A stretch of DNA of 64,000 nt from Silene latifolia (taxonomy: Eukaryota > Streptophyta > Magnoliopsida > Caryophyllales > Caryophyllaceae): NCBI RefSeq assembly GCF_048544455.1, contig NC_133534.1, forward strand, positions 119,808,269 to 119,872,268, given 5' to 3'. Under the pieces are notes generated by a model that did no database searches, was not told the DNA's origin, and saw only the letters and a list, made by a program, of their open reading frames with translations. Shown here piece after piece: positions 45,712 through 57,356 of the stretch. Position numbers and translations under genes: made by a program. Numbering within the stretch: position 1 is the first letter of the stretch; the number at the start of each line of letters is the position of its first letter.

Positions 45712-46981
45712 TGAAGGAAATGTAGATTCATATACATACTAACATACTCATATATGTCGAAATTAATTTTTTATAAAATTAAATGCGGATTTTATGCATG
45801 CAAACAATATGAAAAATATAGGAGAAATCATGTCCTTACATTGGTGATTTCGGTTTAATGGGCACAAGAGAGATCACCTTTCTCTCTTGTTCTTGAGCTT
45901 TCCCTTATGGAAGAACAAAGATCCAAGTATAGGATCTCTCCTTAGGATTAATACCCAAAGCTTTCTCTTAATTTAATTAATATTACAAGAACTAGTATAA
46001 TATTAATTAGTAGAAAATTGAACCAAAAATATTTATAAACTCTTAAATATTTCGGTTTTTAGAGAGAAGAAGAGGAGGATTTTGTTCTCTCTAGAAATTG
46101 TATTTTGGATGAGTGAATGAATAAAAATATTTTACAACCTTTTGTATATTATTAGGTAAAAATTATGGAAAAACCATCATAGGTTTTGTCTTCTCAAAAC
46201 CGTGTAAGAGGAGGGCTTTAAGGGACCCAGTGCATGGAAAAATTGTTCTTCACAATGAACAATAGGCTTGCATGGCTAGTGACTAGTGTAATCATCATGC
46301 CTTCCACTAATTACAATCAACATATAATTAGCTTAAAAACCCTCTAATTTTCGGCCCACTTGATAATATGGATTCCATATTATTTTTGTCAATTGTCAAT
46401 ATGTCACATGTCATATGTGATATAAATTTGTTATGTATTTTTAACATATTAAAAATCAACGTATTAATAAAAATACGTCACATACAAAAATCGATGTAGT
46501 AATTTCATAATTACTTGTGCCAAAATATTTTACCATTTATAAATTACAACCAATTGTATTTATAACAATTCATTCAAATTTAATTGTTACATTAAACAAT
46601 TATTTCATCCGAGTAATCATACAATTCAATTACTCAGACCGTATCTCATTTAATCACATTTCAACTTGATACGTAAATTTTACTTCCAAAAATCGTCCGT
46701 CAATTTTCAAGTAATTTAATTAACTCGTAACATTATACAATTAATTAAATAATCAATTAAGAGTGTTGCCCTATAGGTATGACCTAGGGGGTCAACTGAT
46801 CACCACCGTCGCACGACAGTAATGTCAAACTCTAGTCAGCCAATCATTACCGATATATGTTGACCAGTTGACAGTAACAATATTACTTCCCAATTGTATT
46901 CTTTATAATGAGATTTGAACATGTGATCATCATGATCAACAGTCGTGATCGCATTATTGTCGGAGGACACATATTCCAACA
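45712..46981 (-). repeat. Copia-3 5' LTR
   Basis: 1270 bp, partner of 38184-39452, followed by the TSD copy AATAT at 46982-46986. Confidence 0.94.
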
Positions 46982-46986
46982 AATAT

Positions 46987-48843
46987 AAGCTCCCAAGTCA
47001 GCTAATCTTTAGTACCTGTCAAATCTGCTTCCCATTATGCTTCATCACAGGTGTTCACGAATACACGTTCAACCACGAGGTTGAGTAGGAAACTAAACAA
47101 CAATACAAGGTGAAATGATATGATATATAATGTAAATACAACTGAGCTCATCACCCGAAACACCCGTTCATTCCGCCAATCCATGGCCCAGGGTATTCAC
47201 CATCCCAACCGAAGTTGAGGTATTCAATATAATTATATGCCATGCCAACATAAAAATCATCTCAGACACGAGGCTGAGGTATCCAATGCAAACGAAATTC
47301 CAATATAAATAATCCAACAATAAACAATCCAACAATATGTAATCCACATCAATTAATCCATCCAATTCCACAATACTTTTATAAATTCCACAAACCAACA
47401 AAGATAAATCGAGTTGAGTAGTTATCCTACCTAGCAAGCAAATCCAATTAAGCAGCTCAAAGTGATCCAGATAATTAAAGCAGATGAACTCGATTAAAAA
47501 TTCTTCACAAATCGTCACCTAACATAAATATTATAATTTAATTATTTATTCAATATTCAATTCATTATATTAATCTATTCGATTATAATTTAATTATATT
47601 AATTATTTCTTGTACGAATTATTATTACGTAAAATCCCGTCTTAAAACTTAAATAAGTCAAACCCCAGTCAAACTCAATTCATGAATTCCCGTGAGACCA
47701 CCCACAACACAAACCACATACAACAAGTTAAAACCGTGTTTGACAACCTTTCCTAAACCCGCGAAAACCCGACTCCTCAAGCCACCACGGACACCATCCA
47801 TCCTAGTGACTACTAGCCTGCAACCCGACGCACCACGACAACCAACAACCACCAGCCAAAACGCCACCAGCACCCTAAAATCTCACGCCCTAACTCCCTA
47901 ACCGACACCAAACTCGACCCAACACCTACACAACACCACTCAACCTCTGGCCACCACCACCATCACTACTGACCAACGGTGGCTCTATGGGTGGCCCCAC
48001 ATCCTTTCGAGCCATCTGCAACACAACAACCACCACCCATCACCCATCACCGGCAGAACAACAATAAACAACTTTCCCCTGTTTTTGCGAAATTCTGGCA
48101 ACACCCGTACCAACCACCACCTTTGACCACCCACGACCACCCAACACGGTCGACCTACCGCCCACAAGCCCACCAACCCCAATTCGAGTCCAACAAGTCA
48201 AAGCAACGTGCATAAAAGGGTTCAATCGTGTTTAACATTACCTATACCCTATCGCCTATTCCCAGCCAACCACCGCGCGAACCACCACCTATACAACCCA
48301 TTACCACCCCCTGATGGTCGACTAACCACCCGACACCAACCCATCCCAGGTCTGGTCACAATCAAGACGAGGCAAGGTTGCAAACTCCATATTCATACAC
48401 GGTCTAACTAACCCACGACACCAATGTAAAAAACCCTTCCCGCCAGTCAACGGTGGTCAAATGGATGTCCGGCCAGGTCTTGGTGGTTCACGACCATGGT
48501 CATGTCAACGTCATAGTCACGGTTCAGTCAACGGTTGTCTATTTAACGAGTTATATTATTATTAAGGTGAGTATATTATGAGAAAATTACATTATTACCT
48601 TTAGACGATCTCCTAGCTAGTTCTTCCTTCTCTTTTCTTTTTAGATCTCCTTTTCTCTCTCTTTTATGAATTTTATGAGTAAATAAGGTCTCTAATTAGG
48701 TCATACCATCTATTTATAGCGCGATAAGATAGGTCATATAGAGCGGTATTAGGAAACTATGTAATTATTATATTATTATTATTACACAAATATAACTTAC
48801 TATTTGGATTATTGTAATTATTGTAATTATTATTATAATTATT

Positions 48844-48915
<72 letters not shown>

Positions 48916-49126
48916 ATTGTTGTTGTTGTTGTTATTATTATAATTCCCGAGTCAATCTTCTTAATCACGTGTAAGTCAACCCCTCGGTCAATATTACCCG
49001 ACTCATCTAATATTTTATTATTAATTATCGTCTTATCTACAATTATTAATACAAATGCCTTTTAATTAATTATTTGAATTGCATAAATTATTCATATAAG
49101 TACTTAACAAATTACGGGGTATTACA
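46987..49126 (-). repeat. Tekay-1 3' LTR, main part
   Basis: Continuation of 37911-38183, ending ACGGGGTATTACA at 49126. It contains a CCACC-rich stretch (about 47697-48420) that gives Gly/Trp/Val-rich minus-strand and Pro/Thr-rich plus-strand frames (47692-48411); these overlap one another and look compositional. The frame at 47168-47518 on the minus strand has no recognisable domain. 'ctatttatagcgcg' near 48709 is, inverted, a TATA-like box. Confidence 0.82.
48845..48938 (+). repeat. (GTT)n microsatellite, about 30 units
   Basis: Near-perfect GTT run with one ATT interruption near 48915, flanked by ATT repeats on both sides. It produces the poly-Thr antisense frame at 48768-48968, which is not a gene. 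Confidence 0.97.
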
Positions 49127-49140
49127 GTCTTCCCCCCTTA
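49127..49140 (-). other. Tekay-1 polypurine tract
   Basis: The minus strand reads TAAGGGGGGAAGAC directly before LTR start TGTAATACCCC. Upstream (49141-49165) the minus strand has 'gaacttcgggacgaagttca', the stretch usually found at the end of Tekay/Del pol. Confidence 0.88.
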
Positions 49141-50824
49141 AAATGAACTTCGTCCCGAAGTTCGCCCAGAAATGTCACGAAAGTCTCAAACAACCATTCA
49201 AGGGAGTACCGCTCCAAGTTATGATAACACATGATAACACAATTAACCACTTACTATTATCAACTACACCAATCTTATCGCAAGATGTCACAATAATAAC
49301 TCAAAACATTTGTAGTATCACATTGCTTCCCCCTAAAAATAAACTTCGTTCTCGAAGTTCGGGATATCAAACAGCAGGAATAAACCAACCATTTGTTGTA
49401 ACATCACAAAACATGCAATACACATTGTAACATAAGACAACTATTATTTTCAACACAACATCGATTGATGGATAAATGAATAACAACAATCTTTGATTTA
49501 CTTCTAAATAGCAAAACCACGTTATATAGTATATTCGAACTAATCTTTATTTAAACTTAACTAATTTACTTAACCACGGGTGAATACATTGCCAGGATAA
49601 ATAATAATCTATAACAAAATATACACATAATTATTTAGTTAATCTTTTCTTAATTTATATGACCCTCTGAAGTCTAACTAAAACATGCATGCATAAAAGT
49701 AAATATATAGGCTTAGGGCAACACATTCCGCATATTACTAGTCATGTTATTCTACTTTATATAATTTACAACATCCAAATATCAAGGTGCAAGAGATAAG
49801 AAACAATTCCTTTTAGCATAACTTACATTTTCAAGGATAAGAAAACATGTTATAACTTCCAAAAAATAACTAATAAATAATAACATAATTACTTCTTGAG
49901 CACTTATACTTTTTAGAAAATACATAGAGTTAAAAATCCATGAGAGAAAGAATCAAGGCCAAAGCTCTTAAGATGAATTTATAATGAATTTTACAAATTG
50001 TTTGGTCGAAATAGAAATTTAACAACTTGTCAGAATCTTAGGTCATCTTGTAAAAATCACTATAAAATATCAAAATTTATCTTGTAACGTGATGTATCAA
50101 TTTAGAAATATTCACGAATATTTTAACAGTGGAGTTGGAGTCATACCTAAACAATAAGTAAGTTTTAAATGACAATTTTTACAAAAACATAGGACAAAAA
50201 CATAACTGTACAGGAACATTCTGGCCACTGTCTAATAAAATATTAATTTCTCCTAAATCGTATATTATTTAAGCATGAAACCAGCTGCATATGAAAGATA
50301 ACTCACAAGGCTATCACACATAAAAATTTCGTACAAAGATATTAAACTGGCAGCCAAAGCAATCAAGGATAAAATTTCGAGAATTCAACCAAATCACATT
50401 CTTCACAATTCCACGCATTTTCTGTAATACTTCACATGTTAATCATAATTACGCCTCCTACATACATGCCAACATACTTTTCTTATACCCACATGCTTAT
50501 ACCAATGCTTAAAATAATATCACACCCCTCTCCTTAAAAGCATGGTTACGTCCCCGTAACCGCAGTCAGCAATGAAAATAATATTCAAATAAGGCAACCA
50601 AAACTCCTAAGACAAAATAAACAATATTCATTTTAAATTACCCCACACTGTAATATCTCTCAAAGTAACCGGTTCAAAACTAAAAGGGCCAGAAGTTTGG
50701 TGTAAGGGGCCCCCTAACTCATCCCAAGCCTAAAGGGGCTCCTAACAGTGTCTACCCGGGTTCATTTTATTAGACACATCCTATGTTCATTATTGTTCAT
50801 TGGTTAGGTCTGAGGATCGTTTTA
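49141..50824 (-). mobile_element. Tekay-1 internal remnant, non-coding
   Basis: About 1.7 kb without gag or pol motifs. A second, diverged copy of the polypurine-tract neighbourhood lies at about 49326-49370 ('cttccccctaaaaataaactt', 'cgaagttcgggat'), so part of the 3' end was duplicated. The frame 49074-49430 spans these blocks. Confidence 0.65.
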
Positions 50825-50835
50825 CTCTGATACCA
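50825..50835 (-). other. Tekay-1 primer-binding site
   Basis: The minus strand reads TGGTATCAGAG, tRNA-iMet type, three bases from the LTR remnant. Confidence 0.85.
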
Positions 50836-50838
50836 CTT

Positions 50839-50968
50839 TGTAACACCCCCATTTATTCAGGAACTTTTAGCTAGACATCCCAAGTAAATGAGAGCGTTAC
50901 CATCTCGGTTTCCCGAGGTAGTGAATAACAAAGTACAACAAACCAAAGTACTTTAAATTAAACTTTAG
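50839..50968 (-). repeat. Tekay-1 5' LTR, truncated to 130 bases
   Basis: Matches 37911-38040 with a few changes ('tatttaggagcct' against 'tattcaggaactt'); the match stops at 'aaactttag'. About 2.3 kb of LTR is missing on the outer side. Confidence 0.85.
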
Positions 50969-51746
50969 CATCAAATGAAATGAGGAGCAAAAATAGATTC
51001 CTATGGATTAATAGAAGTACCATTGCTATAAATGGGGTTACTTTGAGAAATGTTAAAAAATGCAAAGTTGAAATTGCCAAGTATCAAAATGCCAAACATC
51101 AAAAAATGGCAAGAAATGTTCTTCAATTGTCGAAAACTACAAAAATGGGGGGAAATAAACCCAAAATGCAAACCACCACCATGAAACTCATATACTTTGA
51201 AACCCTTTCATCCATTGGTGATCCTATTTTGTTGCATGGTGGTGAGGGGATGACCCTTCTTCTTGTCTAGGCAAGAGGGGGGATTCCGCGATCCTACAGT
51301 GTTTTCTAACACCATAGGGAATTGATTCTTGACAAAAGCATTTAGCGATTGTGGGTAAAGGTAGACTAATTTAAAAAAACATGGAGGTGACTTGTTTGTA
51401 TCCTTTTGGACTTAGTAACTAGGAGAACTAATATCTATGGTGGAGTGTGTGCCTTTGAATTGCTTCCCTTGCAGGTGATTTCCGCCACTTAGATGAGGAA
51501 ATTGGCTATTCTTTTTGTATATGCATTCCTTACGTTTCTTTATGTGCTTAAATGTTAGGACGCATCAGCATTTTGGCAAGCCCCATCTTGCCTTGCAAGA
51601 AGCATCTTACCTCATAGATGTCTTGTTGAGAGTTGAAGGGGTGAAGTGAGACCCGCTAATTGTCTAACATCGGCTAGTATTATTACTAAGAGGTCATAGT
51701 TTTAGTCACCTCTTTACTCGGGACGAGCAAAGGTTCGGGTTGGGGA
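50969..51746 (+). mobile_element. Athila-A 3' internal end
   Basis: Resumes the Athila element after Tekay-1. A frame at 50980-51270 is Lys-rich and unassigned. 51560-51600 has 'ggcaagccccatcttgcctt' and 51710-51746 has 'ctcgggacgagcaaaggttc' and 'gggttgggga', the purine-rich end that precedes Athila 3' LTRs. Pol and any env-like ORF are absent. Confidence 0.7.
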
Positions 51747-51751
51747 TATTT

Positions 51752-54700
51752 TGTGACACCCTCAAAAATCGCAGAAAAGTAAACACGTAATTCTAGAATA
51801 AAACTGGATGGATATGTTTGTAATAGGTTCATTTGGATAAAAACCTGTAATTTTTAAAACCTGAACCTGTTATAAAGATATCCAAATTGGAAGGTGTCAA
51901 ACATACAAGGTCTAACTAGAAGTTTCATAACATAACCATCGCTAAAGTCGCGAATAGCAAATTATACAACCAAATGTAAAGAGGGAGACATATGTCCCTA
52001 AAATGTGTGACATAAAAAAATGTTTAAGGGTCACAATAAAATAAAGCCAATCTAGGTCCCAAGGTTACTTTGCTCGCTAGCTCGTCCATGTACCCCATAT
52101 ATGCATCACCTACCTGTCATTCGCATTTTATACAAATACGAAAGCCACAGTCAGTGGGGAGTAACTCCGAGTTCTCCCAGCCACGAAATGTCATAATTAA
52201 TATAACATGTAAACATAAGAATATGAATACGAATCACACAATGCCTTAGCATATAGATGCTAGACAGTCGTGCTTATCATGTGAACAACAATCTAACAAC
52301 ACATAGTCCTAGCATGTGAATACTAGACTGACTCATACTACACTATCATGTGAATCACATAACATCCAGGATACCAAACTCTATCAACCATAGCCGGCTT
52401 GCATCTCACCTTCTATGATTCATAGAATCATCAAACAAGAAAGGACAATATATCTAGAGACATGCATAAGTTCCTAGTACAGTCAATAGTCACTTTGTAA
52501 CTCGAGTCTATACCACGAGGTAGGGAAGCTAGTATTTTGGCTCAGAGGTTAATATGAATAAAACATGGCCAAAACACCTAGTATCTTGGCTCAGAGGTTA
52601 CATTTAAAACATGGCCAAGATACGACTCAACCCTAATCCTAGACTGCGCAGACCTAGAGAAATGCGGATAAAACCACCGCACCCAAGACTCATGATAAAA
52701 CCACATGAGTACTCTAAGGAGTCCACCAAAGGGTTGGCTAGTACTTAAGCTGACCATCTACTCACAAAATAGGCAGAAAGGTCATGCCCCAGCTTGGATA
52801 TAAACCCACCAAGCCAGGAACACAAAGGCTATTAAGCTGTGAACATACACTCGTCAAAGACTATAATGGCCTATCTATGATGAAGGCCGAAATACTCACC
52901 TAGGACCTAAATAAAACCAATCTAGGTCCCAGCCTGAATACTTTAGCCCACACCACACAAGACAAGTAGGACACCCAATTAACCATAAGAGAGGCAAAGA
53001 GTCCAAACTTGCACACTCAAATGATCATACACACCCTAGCATATGAAAGGTTACGCAAGAGCATATTCAGCTGACAATCCAACAAAATCTCCAATATCAA
53101 TAATAATCCAAATTCCAGCTAACTGTTAATCTCATAATTCATGAGAACAAGTTAAAATGGCAACAAGGCAAGAAGACTCAAGTATACGGCAACCAATTCA
53201 TCCAACAACCAACATGTGAAATGATAATCACAAATATTAAGGCATCAACATAAAACATCCAAAAACAACCAATCTCACCTCAAAGACAAACCCTCGACCC
53301 GAGTCCCGCGACGGGTCATCGGTCAAATCGAGGCTGACCGGTTTAAACCTAGTTTGACCAAACTCGTTCGGTCAATCTGGCCCAGCTCAGAGTCTTGGCC
53401 TACTTTGGCCCAAATTACAAAATTTATCACAATATCAATCTCATGCTATTTCCAATTTCTATTATGTGAAAAACGAAAGTAACACATTATCAATCACCTA
53501 AACACTTAACAAACAACAAGCACAACATTTACTACTAATGTGACATTAATTCGTCGAGTAACTCGGAATAGTTACCTTAAGCTAGAAAAAGGCAAATAAT
53601 AACTTGAGAAAGCTTCTAAAACCCAAAATTACTCTTCATCTTCAACCACATATGAGCCACCTAAAATAATTATGTGAAAGGACGATATTAACGAATTATC
53701 GTTATATAAAATAAGAGACGGAAATTAATTTAATTATATTTTAAATAAACCAAACTAGCGTCAAAACAAGTTATAGACACGGCTCAAAAGTTATTATGAC
53801 AACCTCAAACTCGGCCTAACCACCAACTACACATGGCCTCAAACTCGTGGCTTAGCTAGGCTACTGCCAGGAACACAAATTAATATACAATACCCCAAAT
53901 CCATAGTCCAAATCTGAACCTCAAAGCCATTAATCAACTGACGGTACAAGGGCTATGAATATCTCTCTGCAATTCAACGTATAACGCTTTATATATCCAT
54001 CATGATCTCTTTCGTCTCACATATCCCACCTCCTCTTCCATTTATAAATTAGTTACACCTAACATGGCAACCATCCGTAATTCCTTTTATTATTCTAACA
54101 CAATCATCTTTATCCCAAATAGCATCCCAAAACAATCCCTACATGTCAGTATACACCGTCTCAAATATACCACTTACTAGCTAGCATCCTAAATGATCCC
54201 TACAGGTCAGTATACACCGTCTCAATCGTCTCTACATATCAGTATACACCGTCTCAACTATACAACTGACTAATTAACATCCATAAGGATCCCTATATAT
54301 AATTATACACCGTCTCAATTATAAAACAGACTAACCAGCATTCGAAATAAACATATTTTACAAGTAATATCGAGTAACCTATAATTGTTACCTTTTTCCG
54401 ATTGAACTAATCGTTTATGACTAAGAAATCTTCTACAAGACCATCTATCTTAGCATCTACAACCGTCTTATAATAAATAAAGCTGAAAATATAACTTGGG
54501 TTTGTAAAAATTCGTAATGAAAATGAATTTTACTTACAATGGATTGACAGGAACGATGGGAGCAGCAATATGGAACGAAAATCATTGATAACGGATGACA
54601 AACGGAGTGGCAGGATCAATTTAAAATCTGATAAAAATTAAAACAGAACGAAAAGAAGAAAAAGGAAGGAAGAAGAAGAAAAGAGACGTGAGTTCGTGAA

Positions 54701-55279
54701 AATGAGACAGCAGCCTGCTAGCCTGCTATTTATTATACGTATCTTTCTTCATCGTTAAGTAATTTCGCTCGTTTTTAAAACCGTCTCGAGTTAATAAAAT
54801 CGGTTTTAGTAAAAGTTTCAGTAATAAAACGGAATCAATAATAAATAAATTTAATGAGTGAAAATAAAATAAACTCAGCCAGCTAACAGAAATAATAGGA
54901 ATTCGATTCGAATCGGAGTTATTAACGATTTTTACTAAATTAGCGGAGTTTAACGAAATTTGATAATTTAGCAAAATAACTCAAAATAGCTAATTGGATG
55001 ACTTTTCCTAAATCCGTTTTGAATCCACTAAGGGCCGACTTTCATAAAGGACTTGTAAAAGGATCGGAAATTATTAAATAAATAAACTCGAACTAACTTC
55101 AATAAACTCGAACTAACTTTAAATAAACTTATTAATGATTATTAAAATTAACGTATCGAATTATGATGAAATTAATTAATTAGCCAAGCATATATATATA
55201 AATCGTTAAATGATGTAATTAAATTCAAAATAGCAATTAAAAGAATTTTATCCAACTTAATAAAATACGGGGTGTTACA
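51752..55279 (-). repeat. Tekay-2: Tekay/Del-like solo LTR
   Basis: 3528 bp, plus-coordinate TGTGACACCCTC to GGGGTGTTACA, i.e. minus-strand TGTAACACCCCGTATTTT...GGGTGTCACA, flanked by TSD TATTT (51747-51751 and 55280-55284). No PBS, polypurine tract or coding region inside, so it reads as one long LTR left by recombination. Long LTRs of this size are usual in the Tekay/Del group. The frame 54726-54974 is unsupported. Confidence 0.78.
54140..54325. repeat. Short tandem motif array in Tekay-2 LTR
   Basis: 'tcagtatacaccgtctcaa' at 54146, 54207 and 54239, and a variant at about 54300, separated by 32-61 bases of related 'gatccctac' sequence. Confidence 0.88.
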
Positions 55280-55283
55280 TATT

Positions 55284-56927
55284 TGATGTGACTCATATTT
55301 GCACACATTTAGTCCCCGAACTAGCCTTGTTCCTATGCTTTCTTGCATACATTAGGGTCGTTTCTCATCTTTAGCTTCCTACTTTGCATATTCTTTGAGG
55401 TTTTGTATCCTTGGTAGGAGAGGAATGTTAACCTTGCATATATGGAGCAAAATGGAGCTAAATGGATCACATCTAACGACCAAGCAACAAAAAGGAGACC
55501 AGTACTAAAGGCCTAAGTGAATAAAACAAGTATTTGGGCAATGATGAAGGACCTCCAAGGCTCCTCAACTATCCCCATGGATTATGAGGCAGTAAATTGA
55601 AGAAGAAGCCACACTGGCCTATAGGACGGGCGTCCCAAGCTCAGCCCTAGCGTCCTGATGAACAAGACGGGCGTCACAAAGACACAGCCCGAGCGTCCCA
55701 CAAGCAGGACATGCGAATTTCCTTACAGCATGGGCGTCCAACAGGGTCGGGTCGAGCGGCTCCTTAGAGGACTTGCAAGTCGTTAATCTTCATCTTAGGG
55801 ACTTAATCGTCATTTAAGCCCTTAGGTACCCTAATACTTGTACTAAGTATAAATACCCCATTGAATTAGGAGATTAATTACCAAGTTATTTACCAATTCT
55901 GAATCAAGCTTTAATAGTGTTTTAGTAGGGTTAATTACCAAGTTAATCAAGTTGTATAACACAATTTAATCTTAATCCAATCTTAATCTTTCCTTAATCA
56001 TTCAAGTGTTCTTAGATTTAGTTAAGTAATTTGAAGACTATTTGGGTTTATTGGAGAATTGACAACTCTTCATCATTCATCAAGTTTTCTTCTATTATTC
56101 TTTGCTTATTATTTGGATCATCCTAAGTTAGTACAATCTCTTTTACCCTTTGCTTAATTATTGTTTATTACTTTACTCCTCCATCATGTTTAGCCTTGTT
56201 AATATGATTGACACCCTTATTAGCGTGTTTTCCATGATCACGAGTGAGTAGTCTCTTAGCTAGGGTTAATGGGTTATTAGGGGAATTAATCATGGGGTAG
56301 ATCTTTACTTAATAAGTTCATATGATTGCTTGCTTGTTGTATTTTCAACTTATGCACATGGTATACTTGATGAAATGCTTGATTGTCATCTTAGCATGAC
56401 CCTCTTATCCATTCAACAAGACTTGTAAGACATAAACTAACTCAAGGCTTGTTAGCCACGCATATATTTGAATACGAAGAAACTAAGTCGACTTATAGGT
56501 GTTTTAAAGTCTTCACCGACTCGGCTCCGAGACCCAAATCTTCCTAGGAATTGTAAGATATAAACTAACGCGATTCCACTACAACAATAACTTGCTTGCA
56601 TCTGTGAAATTTGTTTGTATGATCTCACCATTATTCCCTTAAGAACCCATGACTCCCTAGTGCTTTAATCAATTGTTTACAACCCCATTTGCTTGCTTTA
56701 CTTTACTTTTATTTGTTTACATTTCCTTTGTTATGTAGTTTAGATTGCAAACCTTAAACTAAACCCAAATTGTGATACCCTAAGACATAACTTTCTACAA
56801 TCAATAACTTAATCCAATACCCATCCCTTGGGATCCGACCTTTACTTACCACTCTACTAAAAGTAGTTTGTTGAGATTATAAATAGTGTTTGATAAGGAG
56901 AATTGACGACGTTCCAAACCCTCATCA
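55284..56927 (+). repeat. Athila-A 3' LTR
   Basis: 1644 bp, same ends as 34183-35805; the first T is shared with the TSD of Tekay-2. Followed by TSD GTGAC at 56928-56932. Confidence 0.93.
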
Positions 56928-56965
56928 GTGACCTCCTGGGAAGCCTCTCCGATGCGCACGGATGC
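56928..56965 (+). pseudogene. 5S rRNA-like sequence, part after the Athila insertion
   Basis: 'gtgacctcctgggaag' completes the 5S box C and following stem begun at 34115-34182; the end ('cctctccgatgcgc') is diverged from the 5S 3' end. Together the two parts cover roughly 90 of 120 bases of plant 5S. Confidence 0.75.
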
Positions 56966-57114
56966 ATGACTGGTGAAATCAAATAACATTCAAGTGAATC
57001 TTGTTAACTAGCGAAACAAGTACCTGGATTGTCACGGTTCCATATATGATAAAATACCCATTGTGGGAAAAAAAAAATTTACGTTTTGTTTATTTAATTT
57101 TCATATATATTGTT

Positions 57115-57335
57115 TGCCACGGGAATTATTTTTTAGCCACGGGAAATTTTTTTGGCCACGGGAGTTATTAGCCACAAGAGACTCTGTGGCCAAAAATTCA
57201 ATATAGCCACATTCTTGTTTTTCCCGTGGCTATCTCTTAGCCACGGCCACTTGCGTCACGGAAGGTATTCACGTGGCAAAATCATTTAGCCACGGAAATT
57301 TAGCACTTGCGCCACTAATTTAGCCGTGGCCCAAG
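57115..57335. repeat. CACTA-1 right subterminal repeats
   Basis: GCCACGGG/GCCACGG and CCGTGGC motifs at about 57116, 57137, 57156, 57184, 57223, 57239, 57274 and 57323, in both orientations, next to the terminus at 57353. Confidence 0.85.
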
Positions 57336-57356
57336 TGCTCATTTGTAGTAGTGAGG

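Larger units (their letters stand above)
38184..46981 (-). mobile_element. Copia-3: young gag-only Ty1/copia retrotransposon
   Basis: Minus strand, LTRs 38184-39452 and 45712-46981, TSD AATAT (38179-38183 and 46982-46986), polypurine tract at 39453, primer site at 45696. The LTRs show only about 14 differences over 1270 bases by eye (about 1%), so insertion was recent. It carries an intact gag (42554-43450), but the ~3 kb between gag and the polypurine tract holds only decayed pol. This combination resembles gag-only non-autonomous elements (TR-GAG type) mobilised by pol from a relative. Confidence 0.93.
37911..50968 (-). mobile_element. Tekay-1: Tekay/Del-like chromovirus derivative, hosting Copia-3
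   Basis: Minus orientation. 3' LTR is 37911-38183 plus 46987-49126 (2413 bp in total, split by Copia-3), with termini TGTAATACCCCG and GGGGGTGTTACA on the minus strand. Polypurine tract is 49127-49140, and the tRNA-iMet primer site is 50825-50835. The 5' LTR keeps only its last 130 bases (50839-50968), matching 37911-38040. The internal region is 1.7 kb without coding sequence, so it is a deletion derivative. No TSD is expected after the 5' truncation and none is seen. Confidence 0.85.
34183..56927 (+). mobile_element. Athila-A: Athila-type Ty3/gypsy element with nested insertions
   Basis: LTRs at 34183-35805 and 55284-56927, TSD GTGAC at 34178-34182 and 56928-56932, primer site TGGCACCGTTGCCGGGGA, a broken Athila-type gag, and a 3' internal end. 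All pol sequence between 37910 and 50969 is missing and replaced by a Tekay-like element. A Tekay-like solo LTR separates the internal end from the 3' LTR. The LTRs differ by about 5-6% in the first 430 bases, so it is older than the copia insertions. Confidence 0.92.
31006..57353. mobile_element. CACTA-1: CACTA (En/Spm-type) transposon hosting an Athila element
   Basis: Left terminus CACTACAACAAAT at 31006, right terminus ATTTGTAGTAGTG ending at 57353 (12 of 13 matching when inverted), 3-bp TSD AGG at 31003-31005 and 57354-57356. Both subterminal regions carry many GCCACG/CGTGGC motifs, the hallmark of CACTA transposase-binding arrays. After removal of the Athila insertion (34183-56927 with one TSD copy) the transposon is about 3.6 kb and shows no transposase frame, so it is a non-autonomous derivative. 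It also contains a SIRE-like LTR and a 5S rRNA-like sequence. Confidence 0.85.

Noticed and set aside
47168..47518. 116-codon minus-strand frame
   Set aside because: Hydrophobic but lies wholly inside a Tekay-like LTR and has no recognisable domain.
48768..48968. Poly-Thr frame
   Set aside because: Translation of the GTT/ATT microsatellite.
50980..51270. Athila env-like ORF
   Set aside because: Short, Lys-rich, without signal peptide or membrane segment; starts next to the Tekay-1 truncation point.
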